From NCBI GenBank assembly GCA_002943765.1, contig PQWQ01000001.1, forward strand, positions 496,001 to 560,000: a DNA stretch of 64,000 nucleotides, written 5' to 3'. Shown in pieces: positions 44,857-56,572 of the stretch. The notes under the pieces are model-generated. The model worked only from the letters and a program-made list of their open reading frames with translations, did not search any database and was not told the DNA's origin. This DNA comes from Psoroptes ovis. Its lineage: Eukaryota > Arthropoda > Arachnida > Sarcoptiformes > Psoroptidae. Made by a program: the position numbers and the translations under genes. How positions within the stretch are numbered: position 1 is the first letter of the stretch; every line of letters begins with the position of its first letter.

Positions 44857-47800
44857 CTCCCCCCGCACCGCAGTACAGAGGCAATGATAATGCCAATGTT
44901 TGAAGCCTTGATCGGTTTTGTTAAAAAGTCTGCAAGCATTTTTTCAGATTGTAAATAAACTAATTTGCAATAATTTTTTCGGATATAATCTTGTATGAAA
45001 TGTCCACGAACATCTATGTGTTTTGATTCTCCAAGTGGTCCGTTTTCGGCAATTTTTATGGTCGATTTATTATCGATATATAACGGGAAAGGAGTAGGAT
45101 TTATATTAAAATCCTCCAGAATACGTTGGATCCAAAGACCTTCTGACATTCCTAATGATGCGGCATAGAACTCGCTTTCAGCTGTACTGACAGCCACACA
45201 TTTTTGTCTTGTGCTAGCCCAATAGACGGATGAACCAAAAACATTGATTAAAATCCCACTCAGAGACTTTCGTGATCGATGATTAGCAAAGTCTGCATCT
45301 GTATAGATCTCCAAGGGCTGATCGTTAAACTTGCCAACAACTAAATCATGATTCATGGTGCCCCGGAGGTAGGTTAAAATTTTTTTAGCACCATTCCATA
45401 CCTGGACAGTTGGATTCTGCATTTTCACGGACAATGCATTGATACTTGCACATATATCTGGTCTTGACCTAGTCAAAAATTGTAGTGACCCAATTAAACG
45501 CCTACACAACGATCCATCAGGAAAAATAGAACTTTTATCATCGAGCTCGAATGTCTGAATTGGCGTTTTCGGATATCTTGCCCTTGTGTCAATTTTGAAT
45601 TCTTTAATAAGATTTTCTAAAAATGATCGTTGTGAAAGATGGAATCTACCATCTTTTTTTTCGATTTCAAAACCACAAAATTTTTTGATGTTGCCTAAAT
45701 CTCGGATAGAGAGGTTTCTGGACAATAAGTTGAAAACCATATCAAAATCTTGACGTTTTTGGTAAACCACTAAAATGTCATCTACGTAGACTAGTACGAA
45801 AAGATCATAAATTTTATGTCTATATAGACAAGAATCATTTTTACTTTGAACAAAATCATTGCATAATATTTTGTTTAAATGGAGGAACCAGTTTCGAGCT
45901 GATTGTTTTAAGCCGTACACACTTTTATTTAATCGCCATACCTTGTTATCGTTAGCGAATCCAATAGGGGGTTTGACATATATTAATTCATCTAGATCGG
46001 CATGCAGATAGGCTGTACTCACATCTAGATGTGATACACAATAATTTTTCGATGCAGCAATTGTCAACGCAATACGTAATGTTGTAATATTAACTACCGG
46101 TGAAAACACTTCATTGTAATCAATATCTTCTTTTTGATTATCGCCCCTTATAACGAAGCGAGCTTTGAATTTGATTATTCGGTTATATTCGTCTTTTTTT
46201 ACGGTAAATATCCACCTGGACGATAGCGGTTTTTTGTGGCAATCTTTTGCCTCAACTTCGACAAATACTTGATTCTTATAGAATGCATCTAATTCATCAT
46301 TCATAACCGCAATCCATTGGTCTTTTTGATTACTATTTACGGTTTCATAATAAGTATTGGGAACATTAATTTCATCATTATTAACGAAATTTGCATTCTC
46401 GTTGGTACGTTGAGTTGTTGAGCGCAACGGGTAACGACGTCTATCGTCTATGATAGCTGATGGATCTAAATACTTGAGATCCCTTGAACATTTTTTATTT
46501 TTGACTACATTTTCATTATCATAATTAGACTCATCATTAATATTTGATTCATCATTATTGTTTAATTCATCATTATTGTTTGATTCATCATCATTATTTG
46601 TTTCATCATTATTATTTGTTTCATCATTATCATTTGAATCATTATCATTATGAATATCATTTGACGAGCCATTAGGTGTTGAATGGATAGAAGAATCCGA
46701 ACTCACTTCAGGAAAATACATACTAAATAAATCAGAGATGGATTTGATAGCATCTTCATTTTTTCTTGGAGATTTGCATTCATTGAAATAATAATCACCA
46801 TCTAGAATTTTTACATTTCGTTCAATGAATATTCTATCCATTTTTGGATCAAATAATTTGAAAGCTTTGCAATCAAATGAGTATCCAATAAACACGCATT
46901 TTCGTGATGTGGCGTCGAATTTAGATTTTTTTCTAACTAACGCAAATGCTTTAGAACCAAATACATGGAAATGCTTTACATCAGGATATCGTTTGTAAAT
47001 TCTTTTATAAGGAATGTCATTGATTCTCTTATGAGGCATTCGATTAATAATGTGAACGGCTGTACCGATAGCATGCGGCCACAATTTTACCGGTAATTTG
47101 CTTTGTATCATCAGTGATCTTGCTACAGTCGTGACCTTCTGTATTGCTCTTTCCGCAACACCATTCTGTTGGTGACAATAAGGGACAGCCAATTGGTGTC
47201 TTATACCATGTTGATTCAAAAAATTCTTGAACTTGAAACTTAAAAATTCTCGAGCATTATCTGATCGAATTGATTTGATTTTAAGGTTTAATAAATTTTC
47301 GATCATGTTTTTGTACTTAATAAATATATCAAAAATTTGTGATCTATTGCTCAAAAAATAAGATAATGTATATCTTGAGTAATCATCAGTGAACAGTACA
47401 AAATATTTAAAGTGATCATAACTTTCTTCCAACGGTCCACAAATATCGAAATGGATTAATTCAAGTGGTTTATTGCTGATGGAAGACGATTCGGGATATG
47501 GTAATGATTTGAATTTAGATAAATTGCATACGTCGCAGTTTTTGACAATTTGAATCGGTATATTCAATGTTTGTTGAATTTTTTTAGTTTTATCAATGCC
47601 AGGGTGGCCAAATTTTTCATGTAGGAAACATGACATAGCACTTAAATCATTTTTCAATTGCAACACCGACATTCCATCGTCATAAACGGTTTCAAATAAT
47701 GATTGTTCACCATGATAATACGTTGATTTGTTTTTACCGACAGCAATATCTGTGATGATATCATCTTTAAGTAATCTAAATTGCGATATCAAGTCGTTCT

Positions 47801-48110
47801 TAAATGATGGTACATAAAACACATCATTCAATCGTAAGATGGAATTATCTTTTAATCGTATTTGAACGGGACCAATACCCGAGATGCGAGCTTTAGTACC
47901 ATTAGCGAATTTAACGAAATCATGATATGGTCGGATATTAATGAAAAATTTTTTGCGGCCAAAATAATGCCTGTTGGCTCCTGAGTCAACAATAGTTTTG
48001 ACCATATTATCATTGTTCAAATTATGACATAAACCTGAAAAATTTGAATTGAAATTTTCGACATAATTATTTTTCTTTCTCCTTTTGAGTTTATAACAAT
48101 CTTCGATCAC
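44823..48110 (-). CDS. pol: Copia pol (protease, integrase, RT, RNase H)
   Basis: 1095 codons from the first ATG after the TAA at 48131..48129; this frame is the same as gag. Protease DSG at 42-44. Integrase zinc site H165/H169..C192/C195, then D222, D284, E320 (D-61-D-35-E) and VAERAIQ. An Asn/Asp/Glu/Ser-rich stretch follows at about 483-533. RT runs from about 590, with SHLDVSTAYLH (D696) and YVDD (775-778). RNase H has D938 (YTDADF), E978 (STAESE) and D1013, D1061. The zinc knuckle's second half (residues before and around 1-5) lies just downstream of the stop. The frame ends 34 nt inside the 3' LTR (ERAPPSDHLC). Catalytic residues are intact, so the only visible lesion is the upstream stop. 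Confidence 0.93.
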   Translation of the reverse strand: MIEDCYKLKRRKKNNYVENFNSNFSGLCHNLNNDNMVKTIVDSGANRHYFGRKKFFINIRPYHDFVKFANGTKARISGIGPVQIRLKDNSILRLNDVFYVPSFKNDLISQFRLLKDDIITDIAVGKNKSTYYHGEQSLFETVYDDGMSVLQLKNDLSAMSCFLHEKFGHPGIDKTKKIQQTLNIPIQIVKNCDVCNLSKFKSLPYPESSSISNKPLELIHFDICGPLEESYDHFKYFVLFTDDYSRYTLSYFLSNRSQIFDIFIKYKNMIENLLNLKIKSIRSDNAREFLSFKFKNFLNQHGIRHQLAVPYCHQQNGVAERAIQKVTTVARSLMIQSKLPVKLWPHAIGTAVHIINRMPHKRINDIPYKRIYKRYPDVKHFHVFGSKAFALVRKKSKFDATSRKCVFIGYSFDCKAFKLFDPKMDRIFIERNVKILDGDYYFNECKSPRKNEDAIKSISDLFSMYFPEVSSDSSIHSTPNGSSNDIHNDNDSNDNDETNNNDETNNDDESNNNDELNNNDESNINDESNYDNENVVKNKKCSRDLKYLDPSAIIDDRRRYPLRSTTQRTNENANFVNNDEINVPNTYYETVNSNQKDQWIAVMNDELDAFYKNQVFVEVEAKDCHKKPLSSRWIFTVKKDEYNRIIKFKARFVIRGDNQKEDIDYNEVFSPVVNITTLRIALTIAASKNYCVSHLDVSTAYLHADLDELIYVKPPIGFANDNKVWRLNKSVYGLKQSARNWFLHLNKILCNDFVQSKNDSCLYRHKIYDLFVLVYVDDILVVYQKRQDFDMVFNLLSRNLSIRDLGNIKKFCGFEIEKKDGRFHLSQRSFLENLIKEFKIDTRARYPKTPIQTFELDDKSSIFPDGSLCRRLIGSLQFLTRSRPDICASINALSVKMQNPTVQVWNGAKKILTYLRGTMNHDLVVGKFNDQPLEIYTDADFANHRSRKSLSGILINVFGSSVYWASTRQKCVAVSTAESEFYAASLGMSEGLWIQRILEDFNINPTPFPLYIDNKSTIKIAENGPLGESKHIDVRGHFIQDYIRKNYCKLVYLQSEKMLADFLTKPIKASNIGIIIASVLRCGGSERAPPSDHLC
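44857..44866 (-). other. Copia polypurine tract
   Basis: Minus-strand GCGGGGGGAG directly before the 3' LTR. Confidence 0.7.
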
Positions 48111-48128
48111 ATGGCCAGGAATTTTACA

Positions 48129-48827
48129 TTATCTGCAAAATTTATTTTTCTTATTAGCTACATTAGCTTCGTATTCATTCATTGAACTGGATGATTGTGA
48201 ACTTCCAGTATTTTGACGTTGGTTGTATCGGCATTCAAACTGTAAAATTTCATTTTTTATTGTTTGAAATGAAGGTTCCGCATTAGCGTTGATCATACTA
48301 AGAGTTGTAATCATCGCATCGAATTCCTCCGGTAAGTTAGCTAAAATTAAACGATTTTCAATACTTGCTGGTAACGAGAACCCAGATAATTGAAGTTGAT
48401 TGATTAAATTTTTGAATTCATCCAGGTATTTGGCACAGGTACCAATGACGGGTCGTAAACGCACTAATTTAGTAAAAATAGATGTCTGGAATGCAATAGA
48501 AGATGTTGAATATTCTTTCTGTAAAGAGCTCCAGATCACATTTGGTTCTTCTACATTAGCAAATCTGCTTTTATGTGCATCATCCATCGACGATAGTAGT
48601 ATTCGCATCGTTTTTACCCGTTCTTTTTGTGTGCCTTCGTCACTTAATACGCACTTCCACACGTCGTTTTCCATGAGAATAAATTTAGTAAGATTTTTCC
48701 AGGCATAGTAATTAGTACCATTTAACCGATCCGACTTTAATTCTTGATATTGCACTGTTGTTGATGATGATGATGGTAACGGATCACTAGATAAATGTGT
48801 TGAAGAAGATGTGGATTCAGTTTCCAT
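48129..48827 (-). CDS. gag: Copia gag (ends at in-frame TAA in the zinc knuckle)
   Basis: 232 codons. Begins 18 nt after the 5' LTR (METESTSSS). Contains the copia-type gag core: LNGTNYYAWKN near 36-46, then ANVEEPNVIWSSLQ, YLDEFKNLI and LPEEFDAMI. The frame ends FCR then TAA at 48131..48129. The codons after TAA, in the same frame, complete a CX2CX4HX4C knuckle, so the stop occupies a position inside the metal-binding motif. It could be a nonsense mutation or a readthrough site setting the gag:pol ratio. Some copia elements instead make gag by splicing. Confidence 0.88.
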   Translation of the reverse strand: METESTSSSTHLSSDPLPSSSSTTVQYQELKSDRLNGTNYYAWKNLTKFILMENDVWKCVLSDEGTQKERVKTMRILLSSMDDAHKSRFANVEEPNVIWSSLQKEYSTSSIAFQTSIFTKLVRLRPVIGTCAKYLDEFKNLINQLQLSGFSLPASIENRLILANLPEEFDAMITTLSMINANAEPSFQTIKNEILQFECRYNQRQNTGSSQSSSSMNEYEANVANKKNKFCR

Positions 48828-48829
48828 AC

Positions 48830-48844
48830 TTCAGTCTCATAATC
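48830..48844 (-). other. Copia primer binding site, half-tRNA-Met type
   Basis: Minus-strand GATTATGAGACTGAA abuts the 5' LTR. It is complementary to the anticodon stem-loop of animal elongator tRNA-Met (TCAGTCTCATAATC), not to a tRNA 3' end. Drosophila copia is known to prime from an initiator tRNA-Met half-molecule cut in the anticodon loop, so this is an elongator-type counterpart. Confidence 0.75.
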
Positions 48845-49003
48845 TATGATAATTTTAATAAAAATATTTTATTTCAAATTTAAAACATCATCACAATTTA
48901 AACGATAAAACAACAATTAATTGTTTTTCATGTTTTTATCATATGACAACATATTTTTCCACTCATCGGTCAACACAAGTGGTCACTAGGAGGCGCTCTT
49001 TCA
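48845..49003 (-). repeat. Copia 5' LTR
   Basis: 159 bp, read as identical to 44698-44856. Confidence 0.92.
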
Positions 49004-49609
49004 AAAACAAATGCGAGTTTGAATGAATTGGAATTCGGAAGAATTTGTGAGAATTTTCAAAATTTGAAAATTCATTCAATTAATTTAATTTTTCAATTTT
49101 TCAATGTTTAAATGTTTAAGAAGATTTCATACATTTTATTACAAGAAAATAACGAGTTAACCCAAAATGAATGAAAAGAAAAGAAAAAAAATCTAAATTT
49201 CAATTTAAATTCGTTGATTTATCGTTGTTGTTGTTGTGTGTGTATCGAACAACAACAACAACAACAACAACGATGAAATAAGAAAATAAATCAACGAAAC
49301 AAAGAAGAAATTCAAAGAAGAAATTTTAAAAAACGAAAATTGCATGTTAAGAGTAAGCCAAAAGAGATGATGATGATGAAGTTTCAAAGGAAAAAAATTT
49401 AAATTTAAATTAAAAGTACGTTAACTTGAAATAATAATTATTTTTTTTACAGTCAAATGCAAAATTAAAAGTACAAACACAACGAAAACACACAGACTGA
49501 ACACATGTTTGTCAAGTTTATTTTTGCGAAAAAAAATTTTTGTTAGTTTTGTTTGTAAATTGAATTTTCAAAAAGTAAATTTTGCTTGTTTTCTCCATAC
49601 AAACAAACA

Positions 49610-49689
49610 TTGAATTGTCCCATAAGTTCTTGTCGTTTTTTAATTTTTTTTTCATTCGAAAAACGGCAGGAACTTATGGGACAACCAAA
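49610..49689 (+). mobile_element. Hairpin MITE copy 11, subfamily B
   Basis: 80 bp, left end TTGAATTGTCCCATAAGTTC, right end GGAACTTATGGGACAACCAAA. T-rich loop and AAAAACGGC arm as in copies 5, 7 and 21. Confidence 0.82.
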
Positions 49690-51983
49690 TACATTCAAAA
49701 ACACATCGAAACTAAGAGAAAACCCTCATCATTTTGCATATGTTTGTTGTGTTAATTTTTTCAAATTTTCATGTTTAAATGATTTTTATTCGGTTTCAAA
49801 TATGTTTGTTGAAATATGAGGCAGAATTTTCTCCATTATTTTGCTATGAAAAACATTAAAATAACATTAAACATGGTGGAAAATAATGAATTAAACAAAA
49901 AATACATTGTTTTAATATGTGTGTGTGTTTGTAAATTATTGAATTCTTGCTTGGAAAATAAATTGTTCAGCAATGTTTTCTCCTTTTGTTGTTTCATGAA
50001 ATTTATGCTTAATTTCTACTCGAATTCAGTTCAAAAAGTTATCAAAAAACTGTTACAACTGTTTTCAAACAAGAACAAAATCAATCATGTTGATGAGACA
50101 TTCGTGAAATGCACAAATCCATTGAAAATTTGGTGCAAAATTCAACAATTGTACATCATAAGCAGAAGCTCGAACAAATCAAGCAACAAAACAATGCTAA
50201 GTAAATACTAATCATCCTGCTTCTTCATATTTCACTCTGCTGATACTTTGTTTCGAGGTTTAATTTGTTAATCAGTCAATTGTCTTCAGTGTTTTAGGGC
50301 TCAAATTTTGTAACTTTGTATCTTTTTCCTATGCATAATCTGCACTTGACGAGAATATTGAATCTTATCCTATCTTTCGCCAATTTTTCGCTGTTCGCAA
50401 TTACCAAATCTGCGAATTTGGTGCCGAATGAATCGAATATATCCATTTATGTTCATATTGGAAAATATGGATGTAAGAATCCTATGCGAAATTGAAAAAA
50501 AAGCATCAGAATCCGAATATTTACGAATGTTTTCTTTGTTATTTCATTCTTATTTATTTCGGTTGTTGTTGTTATAGCATTAGCATACAGTACCTAAGCA
50601 AATGTGATTAATATTAACGATTTATTTATACAATAATTCCTTAATATTCACAATTTACTACATAATGCATATAGATAAGTGTATTTTAGTGTATAAAAAT
50701 TCATGCATAAATTCAATGATTTCAACGATGTGTAATCACATCTTATGTAAAATATATATTTGTTTGAAATAATAAGAATAAAAACGAAGAAAAACACTTA
50801 AAAGAAATACACGAAGAAAAAAAAATGGCACAAAGTGCATATTCACTAATTTTATCCGAATTCAATTATTTTTTTTTTAGTATATTTTACTTGAGAATTT
50901 CGATAATTTACAAGTCATTTCTACATGAATTCATTTCATTTCATTTATTCATTTGTCATTATGAATTTGAATTGAATTGAATTATTATTACAAATGATTT
51001 TTGGAAAAATTTTCCAACTCGAAATAACTCTAGTATTTTCTCGAGAAAAATTACAGATTTTCTTCAGGCTCAGAGAAGAAAATACATTGATTGACATCTT
51101 AGTAACACGTGTTCAATGATTATTTTTTGATTGTTATGCTAGAATATTGGGGACAAAAGTTCAAATCCTTTGCCTGAAAATTCATATTTCAAATTCAAAT
51201 CAATTTGACTCAATTCCTTATTCCAAAATGCTGTCGTTATTTCACTCTTCGTTGACATTTCTAGTTTTTTCAAGGCGAAAAAATTAATGTCATGAATAAT
51301 AATTGAAATTATTCATGAGATTCTTCGGTTTAATACTCCGTTATTTAATCAGAAAATTTAATTTCAATGAAGAGTTGAAATATTAAGATGTATTTTTTTG
51401 TCCCTTGGTTATAACAAAATCGAATGAATCCTTTCAGAGTTTTTCAATTTTTTCCCATAAATATCTTTGAATTTTCTCATTGAATCTTTATCTCTTGGAT
51501 TCGAGTAAATCTTTATTTATTAACTCGAAATTTTAATCTTAAATCTTGAATTTGAAATTCATTTTTTTTTATCCTTTGAAATTGATCCATAGAAGCTGGC
51601 AGAATGAAAATTTTAAATTCTGATACAATTATATCCACGAGATAGTGATGCGATGCTAATAAAAAAAACGACAGAAAAAGATGATAAAATACATTGAATT
51701 TATAAATATTTAACCAGTATCATTCAAAACATGGATGCGTAGATCATTTTTTTGAAAAAATAAGAGATAAAGACATGAAAAATATTCCTTTTTTGAATGA
51801 TGCATTTCATGCACATCGTACAAACATCAAATGTGAAGAGATTTTTGAAATTTATTAAAAAGAAAGCAAAAAATGAAAATCCAAAATCCCCATACGCACA
51901 AAGCAAAGTAAAAATATTTGAAAATATTCATTTAAATACTTTTATATCATTTGAAATGAAAAAATAAAATAAAAATTCATATA

Positions 51984-52063
51984 TTATACTGTCCGGAAAG
52001 TTCTGGCCGATTTTCGTGTGCAATTTTATCGGTTAACCGGAACTAACTTTTCGGACAGCCCAG
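51984..52063 (-). mobile_element. Hairpin MITE copy 12, subfamily C, reversed
   Basis: 80 bp, TTATACTGTCCGGAAAGTTC ... AACTTTTCGGACAGCCCAG. Interior order GGCCGATTTTCGTG then TTATCGGTTAACCGGA is the reverse complement of copy 10. Confidence 0.78.
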
Positions 52064-52529
52064 TATTTTTCTCTCCAGATTTTTTCCATCATCATAATTC
52101 TTTTACAGTCAATTTTTCATTTCAAATAATGACGAATGCTTTTAGTAATAGATGTACATTGAGATTGAAGATTTGAGGAATTTTTTTTAAAAAGTAAAAA
52201 AAATAAAAAGATTTCATTTTATGCTTTATTTTTTTATGGAAAAATAATAATAATTTTTGCAAGACTTTTGAAATTTGCTTCAATTTTTTTTTCTATTATT
52301 TCAAGTCTAAGGCAAGTTATGACTGTCAAACATGATGTAAATATGATGAAATTGAAGAAACATTTGAAAGCATTGAAGCAATGCGGGAAAAAAAATATGT
52401 TGAAAAATATTTTTCGACAAGCATTTTTGAATTTTGATCAAAAAAAAAAAAATGTACATTGAAATTTTACTCGTAAAAATATAATAAATGGAAATATCAA
52501 AATATTCAAAATCCATAAAAAATAAAATA

Positions 52530-52609
52530 TTAGGTTGTCCGAAAAGTTCATTCTGCTTAATCAATAGAGTTGCTCGCGAAAATTGGCCAAAACTTTTTGG
52601 ACAACCAAA
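52530..52609 (+). mobile_element. Hairpin MITE copy 13, subfamily C
   Basis: 80 bp, TTAGGTTGTCCGAAAAGTTC ... AACTTTTTGGACAACCAAA, TA on both flanks. Interior CTTAATCAATAGAGTTGCTC. Confidence 0.88.
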
Positions 52610-52823
52610 TAAAATCAAACATATAAAATCTCTTTTTCCCTATTTTTCTTCGATAATAATTTTTGATTTGTAAAAAATAATAAACAAAAAAATTGAAAAT
52701 AAAATTTTTATTATGCCACATTTTCCATCGATGATGATTTGTACAAATAATAATCGAAAAATATATATTTCATGGATGAATGATTGAATGTGAATGAATG
52801 AATGAATACAAAAAAATATTATC

Positions 52824-52904
52824 CTAGACTGTCCGAAAAGTTCATTCGGTCTAAATCGATAGAGTTACTCACGATAATCGGCCAGAACTTTTCGGACAAC
52901 CTAA
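52824..52904 (+). mobile_element. Hairpin MITE copy 14, subfamily C
   Basis: 81 bp, CTAGACTGTCCGAAAAGTTC ... AACTTTTCGGACAACCTAA, followed by TA. Lies only 214 bp after copy 13 in the same orientation. Confidence 0.82.
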
Positions 52905-55900
52905 TATATGAAATAAAATATAAAATCTCATTTCTATTCAAAAAGTAATTCGTATTGAGATAACCAATTGATAATGTTTGTTTGTTTGTTTGGACGATAT
53001 TTTTCGATCAATGATTTTTGTTATTTCATTTTTTTTGTTTTTTTTTTTTCGTTTCTTTGGTTTTATTGGTTCGCTTGTACTTTTGATATTCGCTATTATT
53101 TGTTGGTCGTTATCACCAATAAACAGTGTTATACACTGTACCAGAATTGTACATTTGATAACTGATGTTTCATTTTGAAATATTTGTTTCAAATATTCGT
53201 TTTTTTCTTTTGAAAAAATAGAAAAAAACCCAATGAATGTAGCTTATTGATAAAATTAATATTAATATATCTATAGCCTTCGAAACCGACCTAGAAAATT
53301 ACCTTGTAAATGATTCTCCAATAAAAAAAAATGGTTCATAAAATCATAAATGATTCAATGATTTTCTTTGCTTTCAAATTCTGACATTTCAATGATTGAA
53401 TGAATGATATATTATTCAGTATAAATTTATCAGAAATTCTGTTATTCACAAATGACCGGAATGTACTTAGATGGCCATGTTTTTTTTCCTGAATAGCATA
53501 AACTCCATTTCATCGTGTTTCAACCCAATATTATTATCAGCAAAAGTCAATGATGATAATAGTAATTAAAAGACAATAAAAGTAGAAATAGACAAACCCT
53601 TGCTCTGATTTTTTGAGCTTTCATTTCATTTCATAACGAGAAATTGGCCACATACATTTTATTCAAATGAAAATGTTCACTATTTATTCAGATGATGATA
53701 ATTTTCAATTGTTTCATATGTTATCTGTAGAGAATGGAGATAAATGAATGAATGAATAGAAACAAATGATTCATTGGATGAATAAATGAATGGAAATTGT
53801 AAACATTGTCCATTCATTCATTTCATTTATTTACCATTTATTTGGTAGATGAAACCAAAAAAAAAAAAAAAAAAGAAAAATCGGTCAACATATTTTGGTC
53901 CCTTTTTTCCCCTCATTGCTCATTGGTCGAAAAATATTTTTCTGAAATTTCCAAAATAATCATATCATTTTCGTTATCATCCATATATTCGTAATGTCCA
54001 TATTTAATATCGAATGTTGTTACCTTGGTTACATTATTCATTCCAACACATACACACATACATAGACACGAATTTATGAATGAATCTAGCTGGGAAAAAT
54101 GTAATGAAATATGAAAAAAAAAAAAAATGAGAAGATTATATTCAAGTATGATGAAATGGCTAATAAATGCTTGAAATTATTAATAATAACAATCATAATA
54201 ATAATAATAATAATACGAATAATTACCGAGGTAACCACCACCACCAAAAAAAAAAAAAAAACTTGGTTCGGACCAATGGTTATTATCATTATTATTACCA
54301 TTATTATTATCATTCATCCAATTATAACCATTTGAAAGACATCAAGGACAATTTCTATTTTTTTTGTTTAAAATGAAGAAATGTTGAAAAATGTTGAAAA
54401 TCATTCATTCATCAGTGAATTTTACAAATTCTTGAATTCATTCATTCATTTAAAATTTTTCCACCATTGTGTATGCTTTTTGATAATATTAATGATTTGA
54501 TTTGATTCTTCGTGGTTTTCCGTTTTGAAATGTCTTTCAAATGTTTGATGATGAATAAAAAAAAAAGGTAGATTTCTGTGTGTCTCATCATTGAATGCAC
54601 TCAAAAAAAAAAAAAAAAGTTTCTCTTGTGTCCAAGCAATTTGACAAATGTGATGACAAATTTCTAGTGATAACAGCTAATTGATTAATCTAAAATTAAA
54701 AAATGAAAATCTGACATTTTTTATTATCAACCATCCGTGCATCATCCGTATGTTGTTATCTTTGAACCTATTGTTTTCAATTCATAATTTAAAATAAATT
54801 CAAATAATTTGCTCGAAATGAATTTTTCCAGTGCAAACATCATGAAACGACCAGCAGTCGCATTCATCATTTGACCTCATTTCAATTCTAATTCATTATT
54901 TGTGTCATCAATGTTTGCTGGAAATGAAATAAGACCAAAAAACCTCAGCAAAAACAATTGTAAAACATCCCAAAAATACTAGTTGTATTTTTTTAAATTT
55001 TCAAATTTATCTGGAAATCGTATTCAAAAAAAAAATTGAAATTGAATGACCAATGAAAATATTGAATAAATTTGAAAATGGACGGCCACAAAAAAAAACA
55101 ATTAAATTGTTGAGAATCAGTTAGTGAAATGCATCAAAACATTGTTCAAATCAATGAAATGAACGAAAGCATTTTGAAAAATTGTGAAAGCATTTTCAAA
55201 GTATTTGTTTCATTTGAATTTCGATATTGTTTGATTGTATTCTATCCATTTATTTATTTATTTTGGTGATTCATTTAAAATAATAATAATAATAATAATA
55301 GTAATTATAATAAAATTAATTATAATAATAATAATAATAATAATCAAAATGATTCCATCTATTTGATGATTACATTTTATTCTATTTTGTTTTTATTTTT
55401 ATTTTTATTTTCATTTATGATCATTGAATTCCAATTAAAAAAAAATATATATACCCATTAACCCAAATAATAATGAATGGAATGAATGGAATTGAAATTC
55501 AATTCAATTGGTTTTTCCCTGTAATAAAACTTAGAAAACAAAGAAAGTAATAAATGAATAAATAAACCCAAACCAAAACCAAACCAAAACTAAATAAGTA
55601 CAAATAATAATAAATATTGAATGAATGAATAAATAGATTCGATTCGATACGATTCAAATCGACTTTGATAAAGTGAATCAAGTAAAATAATAATGATTAT
55701 GATAATAATAATAGAAATCGAGAGTTATTGATTTCTTCATTTGATTTTGAATCATCTTATTATTTGAAACAAAATATTTTTCTCTTGAGCAAGCATCGAT
55801 AGATGTTTTGATCAGTGTTATATCGATAGATACATAGAAATGGAATGAAATGAAAGATGAAAATAATCTAAATTAATTGAAAATAGAGGTAATTAATTAA

Positions 55901-56489
55901 TCAGTGAAATAATGAACACAAATATAGATCATTTTCAATTTAAATTTTTAAATTAATCAAACAATTTTTCATTGAATTTTAAATTTTTTGAAAAAAATTC
56001 AAGCTGAAATTCTGAATTTCATTGATTGATTGACAATGATGAATCGGTGAAATTTTGATCAAAGAAACCAATCAATTCAAACAAATTTTGATCCATGTAA
56101 AAACCATGTTTTTACATCCTTGCAAAGGCCTATACATATTCATGAACATGCACATAATAATTGAATGATGATAATGTATCAATGAGAATTTCTAGACGAA
56201 ATAGACAAGAGAGAGAGACACACACAAAGAAAAAACAAGACCCTATGAATCGATGTTACAACTTTGTGAAATAATTGAAAAAAAAAATAATGACAAAATA
56301 AATAGAAAATTAAAAAATAAATAAAATAAAATAAATAAAATGTTAACAATGGAAAAAATCCGGTAACATTTCACCATAGACACTGACACATCTACAATAA
56401 AAGAACAAAAATTTTCATTTCAAAAAAAAAAAAAAAACAAGTCAAAATCCGGAATTGTAATTTCCTTCTTCATTTTTTTCATTACTATT

Positions 56490-56572
56490 CCATGTTGTCC
56501 GAAAAGTTCTTGCCGTTTTTTTCGTTGATTTTCTACGGATATAACCGGCAAGAACTTTTCGGACAACCCAAA
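56490..56572 (-). mobile_element. Hairpin MITE copy 15, subfamily A, reversed
   Basis: About 83 bp, CCATGTTGTCCGAAAAGTTC ... AAGAACTTTTCGGACAACCCA. Interior TTTCTACGGATATAACCGGC is reversed subfamily A. Confidence 0.8.

Larger units (their letters stand above)
44698..49003 (-). mobile_element. Complete-length Ty1/copia LTR retrotransposon
   Basis: 4306 bp, minus orientation, flanked by AAAAC at 44693-44697 and 49004-49008. Two 159-bp LTRs read as identical. Order on the minus strand is LTR, primer site, gag, protease-integrase-RT-RNase H, purine tract, LTR: integrase precedes RT, which defines the copia order. The gag-pol frame is single but broken by one TAA in the zinc knuckle. Identical LTRs mean a recent insertion. 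Confidence 0.93.

Noticed and set aside
49816..50211. 131-codon plus-strand frame
   Set aside because: Composition follows the surrounding AT-rich DNA (Asn, Lys, Phe, Ile), with no recognisable domain or splice structure. Kept only as intergenic.
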